DNA of 64,000 nucleotides, taken from Candidatus Njordarchaeum guaymasense (lineage in GTDB: Archaea > Asgardarchaeota > Njordarchaeia > Njordarchaeales > Njordarchaeaceae). The notes under the pieces were generated by a model. It searched no databases. It had not been told where the DNA came from and saw only the letters and a list, made by a program, of their open reading frames with translations. The stretch covers positions 1 to 64,000 of the forward strand of contig JAUQYT010000196.1 of the NCBI GenBank assembly GCA_030587605.1. The letters are read 5' to 3'. Positions 8,854-18,240 of this stretch are shown one piece after another; the stretch's first letter is position 1; each line of letters opens with the position of its first letter. Made by a program: the position numbers and the translations under genes.

Positions 8854-9477
8854 ATGCCCGATGAAGAACCACTGCACGAAAAAGAAGAAGAAGGAGAAGA
8901 AGAGCGGCTGGCACCTCAACTAGAGGAGATAGAGAAGGGAGAAGTGCCGATACTTGAGAAACCAAAAGCTTTCCTCTCCAACTCTGACGCAATTATCAAG
9001 AAAGACGTTGACACAATTCACACCAGGGGTTTCTACGGAACTAAGCAGAACGACGGCACTCTGAGACTCTCACCAGTGGAAACGATGTTCTTGCTAGAGA
9101 GAAACAAGATTGAATTGGTTGATGAGAAAACTGAAGTTCAGGTAGGCCTCTACGAGTATTTGCAGAGACTACATGAAGGATCCCCCGAACTCTGGACTCA
9201 CTATCTGATCTACAGAGATCTGAGGAGTAGAGGGTATACAGTGAAGGAGGGGCTCAGCGAAGAGATCCCTTTTAGGATCTACCCGAGGGGAAGTGAGATC
9301 GGCAAAGACACCTCAAAATACTTGATTTACATAGTAAAGGAGGGGGTGCCGATAGAGTTAACTAAACTCGACAAAGCTACTACAACGGCAAAAGGAGTTG
9401 GAAAGAAACTGATACTCGCCGTCCTCAATAGGCAGGGGGAACCCACATACTACCAGGTTTCACAAGTAAGTATCTGA
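8854..9477 (+). CDS. tRNA-splicing endonuclease subunit lacking the catalytic His
   Basis: 207 residues. After an acidic, probably disordered N-terminus (~45 residues, runs of E), the EndA fold is clear: RGFYG, LRLSPVETMFLLERNKIEL, the small catalytic-domain motif RSRGYTVKEG, the catalytic tyrosine in FRIYPRG, and the lysine in GVGKKLILAVL. The third catalytic residue, the histidine that normally precedes S/A-K-Y-L, is threonine here (GKDTSKYLIY, codon ACC at about 9311). This suggests a structural beta subunit of a heterotetramer, or an enzyme with altered chemistry. A TATA-like AATTATACTAAT about 25 bases upstream suggests a leaderless transcript starting at the ATG. Confidence 0.85.
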   Translation: MPDEEPLHEKEEEGEEERLAPQLEEIEKGEVPILEKPKAFLSNSDAIIKKDVDTIHTRGFYGTKQNDGTLRLSPVETMFLLERNKIELVDEKTEVQVGLYEYLQRLHEGSPELWTHYLIYRDLRSRGYTVKEGLSEEIPFRIYPRGSEIGKDTSKYLIYIVKEGVPIELTKLDKATTTAKGVGKKLILAVLNRQGEPTYYQVSQVSI

Positions 9478-9503
9478 GACACACGTTGTACCATTCTCGA
9501 GCA

Positions 9504-10637
9504 CTACTTTTTAGGAATGAATGACGCAGGCATTTTGATGACTTCTGCCTTTGCCAGCCGCTCCCTAATCTTAACTGCAACGATCATACCTTTCTTTGCG
9601 TATTTCGTCCTCAAATAACCTACGGCGATCCCCTTCTGAAGAACAGGAGAATACGAACCACTTGTAACTTGACCGGCTACCTTTCCTCCTCGAAGGATCT
9701 CATAACCACTTCTCGGAATCCCCCTATCTAGGAGAACTAGCCCGATTCTCAAGCGCTTCAAGCCTTCCCTTCTTTGTCGTAGGAGAGCGCTCCTGCCTAC
9801 AAATGACTTCTTCCTGAACTTGACGAAGAATCTCAACCTAGCTTCAAGCGGTGTAGTATGTTCATCAATATCCTCACCGTAAAGGGGCATACCTGCCTCC
9901 AACCTGAGCGTATCCCTACATCCAAGTCCACATGGCACTATCCCAAACTCCTCCCCTGCCTCCAAGATGGCCTCGAACAATTGAACGGCCTTACCTGACT
10001 CTTGGAGCGGAACATTGAATTGACTCACCTCGAAACCGTCTTCACCTGTATACCCCGTCCGAGAGATGAGAACATCAAACCCGTTAAGTTTAGTCTTATT
10101 ATTGCCGAATCGAGGAATTTCCGCAAGTTTCGCGTCAGTCAGTTTCTGCAAAGTTGCTTCAGCATTTCGTCCTTGAACAGCAAACATGGGGGTACTATCT
10201 GAAACATCCTCAACTACCACATCGTACCTTGCGCTACGCTTTAAAAGCCAGTTGAGGTCTTTCTCCCTGTTCGACGCGTTTACGACGACGTAGAACTCGT
10301 GGCGATCATATCTATATATAAACAGATCGTCAATAATGCCACCATCACGATTACACATTAAAGTGTAGTACGAAGATCTAGATCGTAGGCGCGCAAGATC
10401 ATTTGTAGTCAAATGATTCAAGAAACGACGAGACTGTGAGCCAGTCACTCTGATGCGGCCCATGTGAGTTATGTCAAAAGCACCAACAGAGTTCCTCACG
10501 GCCATATGTTCTGAAATGGTACCAGTTCTCTCATACCAAACGGGCATGTGAAAACCAGCGAAAACAATCATACGCCCTTCATGTGAAACATGCCAGTTGT
10601 AAAGGTGAGTTTTCCGAGGTTCCCTCTGCTGAGACAA
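9504..10637 (-). CDS. gcvT: Aminomethyltransferase, glycine cleavage T protein
   Basis: 377 residues from the TTG at 10637, which puts the start just before the conserved THLYNWHVSHEGRMIVFAGF block; further upstream codons are unlike the family. Conserved GcvT signatures follow: MPVWYERTGTISEHMAVRNS, FDITHMGRI, SRTGYTGEDGFEV (folate-binding region), CGLGCRDTLRLEAGMPLYG, and a C-terminal beta-barrel with GQVTSGSYSPVL. It transfers the aminomethyl group of glycine to a tetrahydropterin. The other glycine cleavage genes are not nearby, but serine hydroxymethyltransferase is at 36582. Confidence 0.93.
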   Translation of the reverse strand: MSQQREPRKTHLYNWHVSHEGRMIVFAGFHMPVWYERTGTISEHMAVRNSVGAFDITHMGRIRVTGSQSRRFLNHLTTNDLARLRSRSSYYTLMCNRDGGIIDDLFIYRYDRHEFYVVVNASNREKDLNWLLKRSARYDVVVEDVSDSTPMFAVQGRNAEATLQKLTDAKLAEIPRFGNNKTKLNGFDVLISRTGYTGEDGFEVSQFNVPLQESGKAVQLFEAILEAGEEFGIVPCGLGCRDTLRLEAGMPLYGEDIDEHTTPLEARLRFFVKFRKKSFVGRSALLRQRREGLKRLRIGLVLLDRGIPRSGYEILRGGKVAGQVTSGSYSPVLQKGIAVGYLRTKYAKKGMIVAVKIRERLAKAEVIKMPASFIPKK

Positions 10638-10834
10638 GAGAATCACCAATATTAAAGCCCTAGAATTAGTTATTAATAGTTTCTCACAACTCTCATCCAA
10701 TAAATCAAGCTCACTTCACTGTGAAGGTGAAGACAAAGAATAAACTAAAACATGCGAACGTCCATCAAACATCATTACCTAATAAGAACCCTTTGGACAT
10801 AGGCGAGCACCAATCTCAAAAGGAGGAGATAACG

Positions 10835-11629
10835 TTGGAGCTATTCCCAATACATACAGACGTAATCGGAATAAATGACGACGTAACCAAAAGAATTCTT
10901 GAAGCACTAGAGAAAGAGAGACTCAGAATAGAGAATAACGACATCTTGGCAATAACTTCAAAGGTGATTTCTGTATCAGAAGGACGAATCATTGAATTGA
11001 ACAAAGTTGTTCCTTCGAGAACAGCCTACAGAATGTCCACCAAGTACCATATAATACCTGAGATATGTGAACTCATCATAAGAGAAGCAGACGCCGTAAT
11101 TGGTGGGATAGATGGAGTCATGCTGACCTTGAAGAATAATGTTCTCATAGCGAACGCAGGAATCGACAAGAAGAACGCTGGTCCAGGTAAGGTTGTTCTA
11201 CACCCAACCAATTCGTCTAAGGCGGCAGAACAAGTAAGGGAGAGGGTACTGGAGATATCGGGGAAAAAGATAGGCGTAATCATAACCGATAGCCGTACGC
11301 AACCACTTAGAATAGGAACGATAGGAATAGCTCTTGGAGTCAGCGGATTTGAACCGATCATAGACGAAAGAGGAAAACCTGATCTATTTGGTAGACCATT
11401 ACAGGTCACGAGAAGAGCGTTAGCAGACGAACTAGCTGCGGCTGCCGAAATCTTGATGGGTGAAACAAGCGAACGTGTGCCAGCCGTCCTAATCAGGGAC
11501 GCGCCAGTCACCCTTAACTGCAAAACGACCTCGTCCAAAGAATTACATGTTCCACCAGATGAATGCTTCTATTCAAGAATCCTCCCAACGTGGAAGAGAG
11601 CCTGCAAAACGAGTGCCAGCAGAAAGTGA
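10835..11629 (+). CDS. cofE: Coenzyme F420-0:L-glutamate ligase, CofE
   Basis: 264 residues when started at the TTG at 10835, which has a perfect AGGAGGA at 10821-10827. The frame is open to a GTG at 10721, but that extension is atypical. Motifs are ELFPIHTDVIG, NDILAITSKVISVSEGRI, ANAGIDKKNAGPGKVVLHP and GVIITDSRTQPLRIGTIGIALG with the nucleotide and metal ligands of the family. It adds gamma-linked glutamates to F420-0, implying that the cell uses deazaflavin F420. Confidence 0.92.
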   Translation: MELFPIHTDVIGINDDVTKRILEALEKERLRIENNDILAITSKVISVSEGRIIELNKVVPSRTAYRMSTKYHIIPEICELIIREADAVIGGIDGVMLTLKNNVLIANAGIDKKNAGPGKVVLHPTNSSKAAEQVRERVLEISGKKIGVIITDSRTQPLRIGTIGIALGVSGFEPIIDERGKPDLFGRPLQVTRRALADELAAAAEILMGETSERVPAVLIRDAPVTLNCKTTSSKELHVPPDECFYSRILPTWKRACKTSASRK

Positions 11630-11706
11630 CTTGGTGAGCCTCACTCGAGAGAAGGTTAAGTGGATCATACGATGAGGTGTACTGAGAAAAGAGGTGCCTC
11701 AACAGG

Positions 11707-13812
11707 TTGGGCAGTAAGAATGGCTTCAAATTGATCATCGCAGAGAAACCCGATGCTGCTATGCGCATCGCTACTGCCCTAGGTCAAAGCACTATGAGCA
11801 GGCCTAAGAGGGGCGAACTACCACTCTATGAGATCGTGAGGAACGGCGATAGAATAAGAGTAATGGCGGCACTAGGGCACCTCTACACACTGAGGCAATC
11901 TGGAAAAGGTTGGGATTACCCAGTCCTCGAAATGGAATGGGCTCCAAAATACAAGGTTGAGAAGTCAGCAAGGAACACTGAACTATTCATAAAGAAATTC
12001 CGTGAACTCTCATTGGGCGCTGAGTCCTTCTTCGTGGCAACAGATTATGACATTGAAGGGGAGACAATAGCATACTGCATACTTAAGTACGCTTGTGGCG
12101 AGCAGGCGCTTAACAAGGCTCAAAGAATGAAATTCTCCACCCTAACAGATAAGGAACTAATCGGCGCATATGAAAACCCATTACCAAAAGTCGATTTCCG
12201 AATGGCGGAAGCCGGTGAAACAAGGCATAAGGTTGACTGGCTATTCGGTATAAACATCTCACGAGCACTAATACTTGCTGTGAAACGCGCCGTGGGCAAA
12301 TACAGAACTCTAAGTACGGGACGCGTTCAGGGACCAACACTTACATTCGTAGCCAACAGAGAAACTGCAATAAGAAGCTTCGTACCGACACCATATTGGA
12401 CAATCGATGGAAGGGCGGAGATTGAGGGGAAATCCTACCCTCTCGCATACTCAAAGGACAAGGTACCCACAAAAAATGAAGCCATACAAGTCCACACACA
12501 CTGCTTGAATAAGAAAGGTCAGATTAAAGAGATAGCAAAGAAGCATGTCAGGAATCTGCCTCCATATCCATTTGACCTAGGTTCGCTTCAAACAGAAGCC
12601 TATAGGCTGTTCGGTTTTACACCCAGTAGAACACTATCGATAGCCGAAAGACTATACCTGGCCGCGTTAATCTCATACCCAAGAACAGGCAGCCAAAGGA
12701 TTCCGCCATCACTTGACGCGAAGGGTATTCTTAGATCATTGGCGCAGCTTGCACAGTACCGGTCACTGGCAACAGCTCTGGCTGAAAAAGAGAAGCTGAT
12801 TCCGAACCAAGGAAAGAAGGATGACCCAGCTCATCCGCCTGTAACCCCAACAGGAACTTTGCCTCCGAAGGATGGACTCTCAGAACCCGAGAGAAAGGTC
12901 TACGATCTAGTTGTAAGGAGATTCATGGCTATCTACGGTGATCCAAGCATAAGCGAGAGCATAAAGGCATCAGTGGATGTTGACAGTGAGATTTTTCACC
13001 TAAGGGGGAGGAGAACAGTTGAAAAAGGTTGGACCAAGTTCTATGAGCCCTATTTCAGAACCGAGGAAATCTCATTGCCTGAGATAAGAAAAGGGCAAAT
13101 CATAGATAACATTAAGGTATCTGTCGAGGAGAAGTTCACCAACCCACCTCCCAGGTACAATCCAAGTACATTGCTTAGACTTATGGAAGAGCAAGGAATT
13201 GGAACTAAAGCAACACGTGCAGAGACAATAGATACGTTATCCCGGCGTGGCTACGTCACAGGCGAGCGTATTACCATGACAGAACTCGGTTTGACCGTGA
13301 TTGACATCTTGAAAGACTATTCACCACAAGTGTTGTCCGTGGAGATGACGCGTCAACTAGAGCAAGACATGGAAAGAATACAGTTCGGCGAACTTAGAGG
13401 AGAGCAAGTACTCTCGAAGGCTGTAGATTTCTTGAAGCCTGTGCTCGGAAAATTCAAAGAAATGGAGAAGATCATTGGTATAGCCCTTGACGAAGCCTTG
13501 CAGACAGTCGCAAGGAAATCGAAAACGGTTGGAGCCTGTCCTGTCTGTCAGACTGGGAAGCTAGTTGTCATAAGATCTAGGATGACAGGAAAAAGATTCA
13601 TAGGTTGCACCAATTACCGAAAAGGACAATGCAAATTTAGTGCCCCGATGCCCCAAAGAGGAGAACTCGAGACCACAGAGAAGAAATGTCAAGTATGCGG
13701 TTTCCCCATGATTATCGTAAGAACTAAGGGTAGGCGACCATGGCAGCTATGCATTAACACTAAGTGCGAAAGAAACCCGATCAGCAGATTGAAACCGACA
13801 AACAAAGAATGA
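11707..13812 (+). CDS. topA: DNA topoisomerase I (type IA)
   Basis: 701 residues from a TTG start. The N-terminal Toprim domain (FKLIIAEKPDAAMRIATALG; acidic FFVATDYDIEGETI) is followed by the gate domains, with the active-site tyrosine in LAALISYPRTGSQRIP and the LLRLMEEQGIGTKATRAETI block. Two C-terminal zinc ribbons are readable, one starting CPVCQTGK and one starting CQVCGFP. It relaxes negative supercoils through a transient 5'-phosphotyrosyl bond. There is no helicase domain, so this is not reverse gyrase. Confidence 0.96.
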   Translation: MGSKNGFKLIIAEKPDAAMRIATALGQSTMSRPKRGELPLYEIVRNGDRIRVMAALGHLYTLRQSGKGWDYPVLEMEWAPKYKVEKSARNTELFIKKFRELSLGAESFFVATDYDIEGETIAYCILKYACGEQALNKAQRMKFSTLTDKELIGAYENPLPKVDFRMAEAGETRHKVDWLFGINISRALILAVKRAVGKYRTLSTGRVQGPTLTFVANRETAIRSFVPTPYWTIDGRAEIEGKSYPLAYSKDKVPTKNEAIQVHTHCLNKKGQIKEIAKKHVRNLPPYPFDLGSLQTEAYRLFGFTPSRTLSIAERLYLAALISYPRTGSQRIPPSLDAKGILRSLAQLAQYRSLATALAEKEKLIPNQGKKDDPAHPPVTPTGTLPPKDGLSEPERKVYDLVVRRFMAIYGDPSISESIKASVDVDSEIFHLRGRRTVEKGWTKFYEPYFRTEEISLPEIRKGQIIDNIKVSVEEKFTNPPPRYNPSTLLRLMEEQGIGTKATRAETIDTLSRRGYVTGERITMTELGLTVIDILKDYSPQVLSVEMTRQLEQDMERIQFGELRGEQVLSKAVDFLKPVLGKFKEMEKIIGIALDEALQTVARKSKTVGACPVCQTGKLVVIRSRMTGKRFIGCTNYRKGQCKFSAPMPQRGELETTEKKCQVCGFPMIIVRTKGRRPWQLCINTKCERNPISRLKPTNKE

Positions 13813-13845
13813 TCTTTTGATCCTTACGGTCACCGAATCTTGGCC

Positions 13846-14112
13846 TCAGAGTCTTTCAGTCTCACCTACCTCAAGCAGATATTTGGCCACCTCAGTCACC
13901 CATTCTCCCGAGTTAGGGTTTCTGATGAGTAGTTGAAGATATTCCTCCTTGGTGAGTGAGCCATAGGCACTAACCCATACCTTGTAGTGCTCCCGGATCT
14001 TGTCCAGAGCCGCCTTATGAGAAGGACAGAGTGACCCGCCACGAATTTCGTGGTCTGCTTCTCCTTGACAGACTGGACATGACAAATAGTTATGTTTAGT
14101 CTCATGATTCAT
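13846..14112 (-). CDS. Small zinc-ribbon-like protein, unknown
   Basis: 88 residues from the ATG at 14112; the frame extends to 14229 but the extension does not look conserved. A CPVCQGEADHEIRGGSLCPSH motif near the N-terminus would bind one zinc with three Cys and one or two His. The rest is helical, with KIREHYKVWVSAYGSLTKEE and WVTEVAKYLLEV. I do not know a function. It lies between convergent topA and the divergent OST3/OSTC-like gene. Confidence 0.6.
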   Translation of the reverse strand: MNHETKHNYLSCPVCQGEADHEIRGGSLCPSHKAALDKIREHYKVWVSAYGSLTKEEYLQLLIRNPNSGEWVTEVAKYLLEVGETERL

Positions 14113-14240
14113 GAGCAGCACCTTCTCTGCTTGCCCACTTGTGTACATGCGATTGGGAGAAAATCCTAATGTTACAGCAGATTTATAAACTTCACCAAGC
14201 AATGACTTGCAACTAATCGAGCAAGACACGGAGGGAGCGG

Positions 14241-14669
14241 TTGAACATGGTCCGAGTCTGGTGGCCCAAGTTCATCAGGAAACCGAGGGTTAGGCTCACA
14301 AAGCCAAGCTTGAAGATGCCCAACAAACCCTCGTCCTCTACCGTATTCATCCTAACACTCATATTCGTCTTGGTTGTTTTTGGCGGCGGAATCTGGGATA
14401 TTGTCTATAGAGACAGGGTGCGGTCATTGGGAGCCAGCTCCACCAACCAACCGGTGTTGATATACCCTGGGCTCGACAGCCAGTTTCTCATTGAGGGTGT
14501 TGTTGCCAGTATCTTCATCTTCATCGGGTTTATGGGCTTCATTGTGATGTACCAGAGTACTCGCCATGTGTATAGGCCAAACTACGCAAGGTTACTGCTG
14601 GTCTCGGGAATAGCCCTAGTTCTTGCTTCATACATTCTGACGACTGTAATGCTAAACGCAAAGTTCTAG
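14241..14669 (+). CDS. OST3/OSTC-like oligosaccharyltransferase-associated membrane protein
   Basis: 142 residues, TTG start with GGAGGG eight bases upstream. A basic N-terminus is followed by three transmembrane segments. The order of features follows the membrane part of eukaryotic OSTC/OST3: a first segment running into GGGIWDIV, a short outside loop ending QPVLIYPGLDSQFLIEG, a second segment FIFIGFMGFIV followed by a polar turn, and a third segment LLVSGIALVLASYI. In eukaryotes this subunit helps STT3 in N-glycosylation. The assignment is from pattern memory only and the thioredoxin-like luminal domain of OST3 is absent. Confidence 0.6.
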   Translation: MNMVRVWWPKFIRKPRVRLTKPSLKMPNKPSSSTVFILTLIFVLVVFGGGIWDIVYRDRVRSLGASSTNQPVLIYPGLDSQFLIEGVVASIFIFIGFMGFIVMYQSTRHVYRPNYARLLLVSGIALVLASYILTTVMLNAKF

Positions 14670-14714
14670 TGCTTCCAATACCGAAGATGGGTCTTCTTTC
14701 GGTGTGAGACCTTC

Positions 14715-15299
14715 TCACCACGGGACTTTCTTAAGTCCAATAAGGTAGCTAACTATGTTCGCCGCCAGGTGTATTAGAGGGGTTAGAATAAACAATATTA
14801 TCGCGTACTCCACTTGAAATGGGAATGAGAAGGATACGAGTATGAGAGCGCCAACCAGAAAGGTAAGCTGATCTAGCAGAGGCGCAGGCGCCCCTCTTCT
14901 TGTCCCCATTCTTCGCTTTATGAATGAGCCGAGTAAGTCCCCTAAGAGTGCACCCAGAGAGATAAGGAACGCTCGAAAAGGTACATACTGAAGGGTCACA
15001 ACTGAAATAGCCGAAAGCTCTGTCAGATTTCTCAGATTGTCGATAACCCAGCTAGAAATGAAAGCCTCGAAGACACCCGTAAGGGTGCCCGCTATTAAGC
15101 CTCCCCCAAGACCCCTAAACGTTTTTCCATCTCCAAAGAGTCTACGTCCATCAACGAAATTTCTACCCAAGTCTATCGGCGTTCCTCCGCCAACAAGCAC
15201 TGGTATAGCGTTCGCGACATAAGCAGGAAAGATAAACCAAAGAGATAATGCAACTGTAAGGATGTCCATTTTTGTCATCCCCGAAGTCCTCTGGGCCAA
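14715..15299 (-). CDS. carS: CDP-archaeol synthase
   Basis: 194 residues, four or five membrane segments. The signature region FPAYVANAIPVLVGGGTPID, then LGRNFVDGRRLFGDGKTFRG, is diagnostic of CarS, which activates unsaturated archaetidic acid with CTP during archaeal phospholipid synthesis. The start may be the ATG at MTKMDILTVAL, a few codons in. Its 3' end converges on the OST3/OSTC-like gene. Confidence 0.95.
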   Translation of the reverse strand: MAQRTSGMTKMDILTVALSLWFIFPAYVANAIPVLVGGGTPIDLGRNFVDGRRLFGDGKTFRGLGGGLIAGTLTGVFEAFISSWVIDNLRNLTELSAISVVTLQYVPFRAFLISLGALLGDLLGSFIKRRMGTRRGAPAPLLDQLTFLVGALILVSFSFPFQVEYAIILFILTPLIHLAANIVSYLIGLKKVPW

Positions 15300-15319
15300 C
15301 TTATGTTAAGTTGTCCACG

Positions 15320-16003
15320 TCAAGAGACGCCTAGTTCGGTCAGTGAGAATTCTGCGGAAGAATCGGCGGGCCGCGAATAGTGTTTCTCTAGGATTGCTTT
15401 TCTACGCGGCAACTCGCCGAGCCTTTCAAGTCTTAATGACACCTTGCACCAAGGGTCAACAACTTGACCTGCTACTGGAACAGAATCTGCGTGTAAGTTT
15501 TGGAGAGCGCCTCCTCTGACCTGGTTAAGTATCATAGCTGCAACATCAGAGCGCTCCGCTACATGCAGTAGCACAGCCATTTGCCTACACAATTCCATAT
15601 TAATGTAAACATTTTCCTCTCGGTCAATACCAACGGAGTACCTGTAAAGGGATGCAACAGAGTCAAAGACGACCAGACGTACGCCTTCCTTGGCAAGTAT
15701 TTCAATTGAGTCGATGTTGTCAGACTGGGCTGTGAACGATCGAGGAGACAGAAGAAGGAAGCGCGACAGGTCGGGGCTTTTGAATCTAGACGAAATTTGA
15801 AGGAAGCGTCTTCTGGAGAATGAAGAATCCGCGTCGATGTAGACAACCTTCCAGCCCCGCGAAATACAGTTCAGGGCACATTGAAGTGCTATGGATGTTT
15901 TCCCTGAACCCGCAACGCCGTATATCTGTGTCAAGATACCACTCTCCACTCCCCCGCACAATAGATTGTCGATTGGCTCACACAACGTTTCAATGAACAC
16001 CAA
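15320..16003 (-). CDS. radB: RadB recombinase paralogue
   Basis: 227 residues. It has the RecA core without the N-terminal helix-hairpin-helix domain, as in RadB. Walker A is GVAGSGKT at residue ~30, Walker B is VRLVVFDSVASLYR, and the downstream AAMILNQVRGG and VAGQVVDPWCKVSLRLER match the RadA/RadB C-terminal core. RadB is thought to modulate RadA filaments and Holliday junction processing. It lies ~118 bases downstream of the XPD-like helicase on the same strand, suggesting a repair operon. Confidence 0.9.
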   Translation of the reverse strand: MVFIETLCEPIDNLLCGGVESGILTQIYGVAGSGKTSIALQCALNCISRGWKVVYIDADSSFSRRRFLQISSRFKSPDLSRFLLLSPRSFTAQSDNIDSIEILAKEGVRLVVFDSVASLYRYSVGIDREENVYINMELCRQMAVLLHVAERSDVAAMILNQVRGGALQNLHADSVPVAGQVVDPWCKVSLRLERLGELPRRKAILEKHYSRPADSSAEFSLTELGVS

Positions 16004-16120
16004 GCTCTTGCCAACTCCAGGTAGATGCCGGAAGTTACGCTGATTAGTATAAGGGATCGGTAATCACCACGAATGCTAGCCCTGCTAGTGGGTATGGTCA
16101 GATCAACATAAAACGGTTCC

Positions 16121-18103
16121 TCAAATTCCTGGACTAATGTGACAACCATAGAAGCGTTCTAGCTCACGTGAGATCAGTCCGTCTTCATCTGGAAGAAGCT
16201 TATAAGATTCACGTATCCAAGAAGGCAGAAGAGAAGTACACGGGGGTCTCGCAAATCTATGATCCAAGAAAACGACCACACCCCTGTCGTCAACCGATCT
16301 GAAAGCCCTTCCAGCTGCTTGAGCAGCCTTTCTTACAGCGGGTACATTATAGCCGTATTCCTTGCCCTTTTTCGGGAATTTGCTCTCATAGTAATCGATG
16401 CTCGCAGTCACGCGTGGCGTTGGCCTAGCGTAGGGAACGCCTACAACAACAACGGTGCTTAGCAAATCACCCGGCAAGTCGAGTCCCTCGGAGTTCCTTC
16501 CACCTTGCACCCCAAGCAAAACCCCGCCGCCACTTGAAGCGCTTCTACGAAACAGTTCAATCAAAGCATCGTTCCTAGTAGACGTAGACTCAGACTCTTC
16601 GACAAATAGAGGTTTCTGTACGAGGTTCTTAAGACCTGCTTCCATCAACCCGCCAAGCACATCGTATGAAGCTACAAATACACCAGTATTGATAGGCGTG
16701 GAATTGACAGCTTCAGCTATCCTTGCTGAAAGCTTCTGATACATAGGTGAAGACCTCTTGCTAAGCGCTGTGGTAACGCCTTTGCATATTACAATCTTAA
16801 TGTTCTCCCTTGGGAATGGGGAGTCGAAGAGGTAACCCTTCGTGCCTTTTGGAAGTCCTACAACGTCAACATAGCATTCAATAGGTTCTAGAGTCCCTGA
16901 CATGCTGACGCTTGAGTGTACACTTGAGAGGACGTGTGAGGTCACTTGACCTGGATCAAGACAAACGATTTCCAGATAGGCCGGTCCAAAGCCAGTAGGC
17001 CTTCGACCACTTTTTCTTTTAGTCAAAACGTGAACATAATTCTCTCTAGCAGAAGTCTCTAACCATTTAATGAGAAAGCTAGCAACCCGATGGATGCTTG
17101 ACCTTGGCGGTCTACCTCTTTCGAGGAGAGAGAGTTTAATCGACTCTCCACATTCATGCAAGGAACCAAGAACACTCTCAAGTCTATTAGGTTCCATTCC
17201 ATGATCTTCGGCAATCCGTTTTAGCAGAATCGGAGCTGGAAGAGCAACCTCTCCTCCAGCAATATTCTGTTGGATGTCCTCGATCACTCTCCTAGTACTA
17301 GCGATAAACCTTCGAGCACTGGAGAACTTGAATTGCCCCGCTTCCGACTCCGCCCGCTTGAATGTCGAAGTACTTATCCTGTCACCGGCTAGACTGACCG
17401 CAATATCTGGAAGGTTGTGAGCCTCATCCAAGACTAGGATATACGAGGAAAGAGGGCGCTCAAAGCTCTTGATTATCGTGTGTCTGATCTCGTCGTGGAA
17501 GAGGTAGTTGTAGCTCATGGCGGCGACATCAACCTTACCAATAACAAGCTTACTCAACTCATAAGCGCAAACGTTGAGGTTTCTACATATTTCTGTAACC
17601 TCCCCGAATAATGTGGGTCTCGCTGTAATTCTCTTAAGCGCTTCTTCAACATCACTTCTCTTAGATCTGAGTTTCTCGTAGAAGTTACACAAGCCACGTT
17701 TCTTGAACTCACTGCATATCTCCATGGCGGTCCTGGCGTCGAGAGCATGGCTTGAAATCGCTTTGTTAAAACAGGCCTCTGATCTTCCACGTATCGAGAT
17801 CCCGCTTACGTGACTTCGCTCGCCGATCACCTTTAGTTCCTCGATTGCTCTGTCGCACTCCTTATGCGTTCGAGCAATGTAGAGTATCCTTAATCCGTTT
17901 CCTCTGACAAATGGCAAGGTGGCCGAGAGGACACCAACAGTCTTTCCAAGGCCACTTGCTGCAGCGACGGCAACATGTCTGCCCAGTTTGACCGCATCAT
18001 ATATTGCGTTTATGAATTCATCTTGATACCGTCGTATAGACACATAAGGAAAGTAAGTTGAAGGAAGAATGGACAATGTAAGCACCTGTGCTCTAATCAC
18101 CAT
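16121..18103 (-). CDS. XPD/Rad3-family DNA helicase with Fe-S cluster
   Basis: 660 residues. Superfamily 2 motifs are Q-like RRYQDEF at ~25, Walker A AAASGLGKT at ~48-56 and DEAH at ~226-229, with motifs V and VI near the C-terminus (GGRNSEGLDLPG, QAAGRAFRS). Cysteines at about 111, 130, 139, 173 and 179 lie between motifs Ia and II where XPD and DinG carry a 4Fe-4S cluster. This class unwinds DNA 5' to 3' and acts in repair or lesion processing. The first few residues may be non-coding; a TTG before SILPSTYFPY is an alternative start. Confidence 0.92.
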   Translation of the reverse strand: MVIRAQVLTLSILPSTYFPYVSIRRYQDEFINAIYDAVKLGRHVAVAAASGLGKTVGVLSATLPFVRGNGLRILYIARTHKECDRAIEELKVIGERSHVSGISIRGRSEACFNKAISSHALDARTAMEICSEFKKRGLCNFYEKLRSKRSDVEEALKRITARPTLFGEVTEICRNLNVCAYELSKLVIGKVDVAAMSYNYLFHDEIRHTIIKSFERPLSSYILVLDEAHNLPDIAVSLAGDRISTSTFKRAESEAGQFKFSSARRFIASTRRVIEDIQQNIAGGEVALPAPILLKRIAEDHGMEPNRLESVLGSLHECGESIKLSLLERGRPPRSSIHRVASFLIKWLETSARENYVHVLTKRKSGRRPTGFGPAYLEIVCLDPGQVTSHVLSSVHSSVSMSGTLEPIECYVDVVGLPKGTKGYLFDSPFPRENIKIVICKGVTTALSKRSSPMYQKLSARIAEAVNSTPINTGVFVASYDVLGGLMEAGLKNLVQKPLFVEESESTSTRNDALIELFRRSASSGGGVLLGVQGGRNSEGLDLPGDLLSTVVVVGVPYARPTPRVTASIDYYESKFPKKGKEYGYNVPAVRKAAQAAGRAFRSVDDRGVVVFLDHRFARPPCTSLLPSWIRESYKLLPDEDGLISRELERFYGCHISPGI

Positions 18104-18240
18104 ACTGTTTACCCAAGGATTATTATAATACCCTTCTAATCATATTTCATCAGTCTATGTGAAGCTCGCGGGCCAGACCAAGAGTTCAATGATCAAGCCT
18201 GAAATCTTTACCAGACTGCCAATCGGAATGTGAGTAGGGA

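Noticed and set aside
11026..11538. 170-codon minus-strand frame over cofE
   Set aside because: Shadow of the cofE coding frame; low-complexity S/T/A-rich and without motifs.
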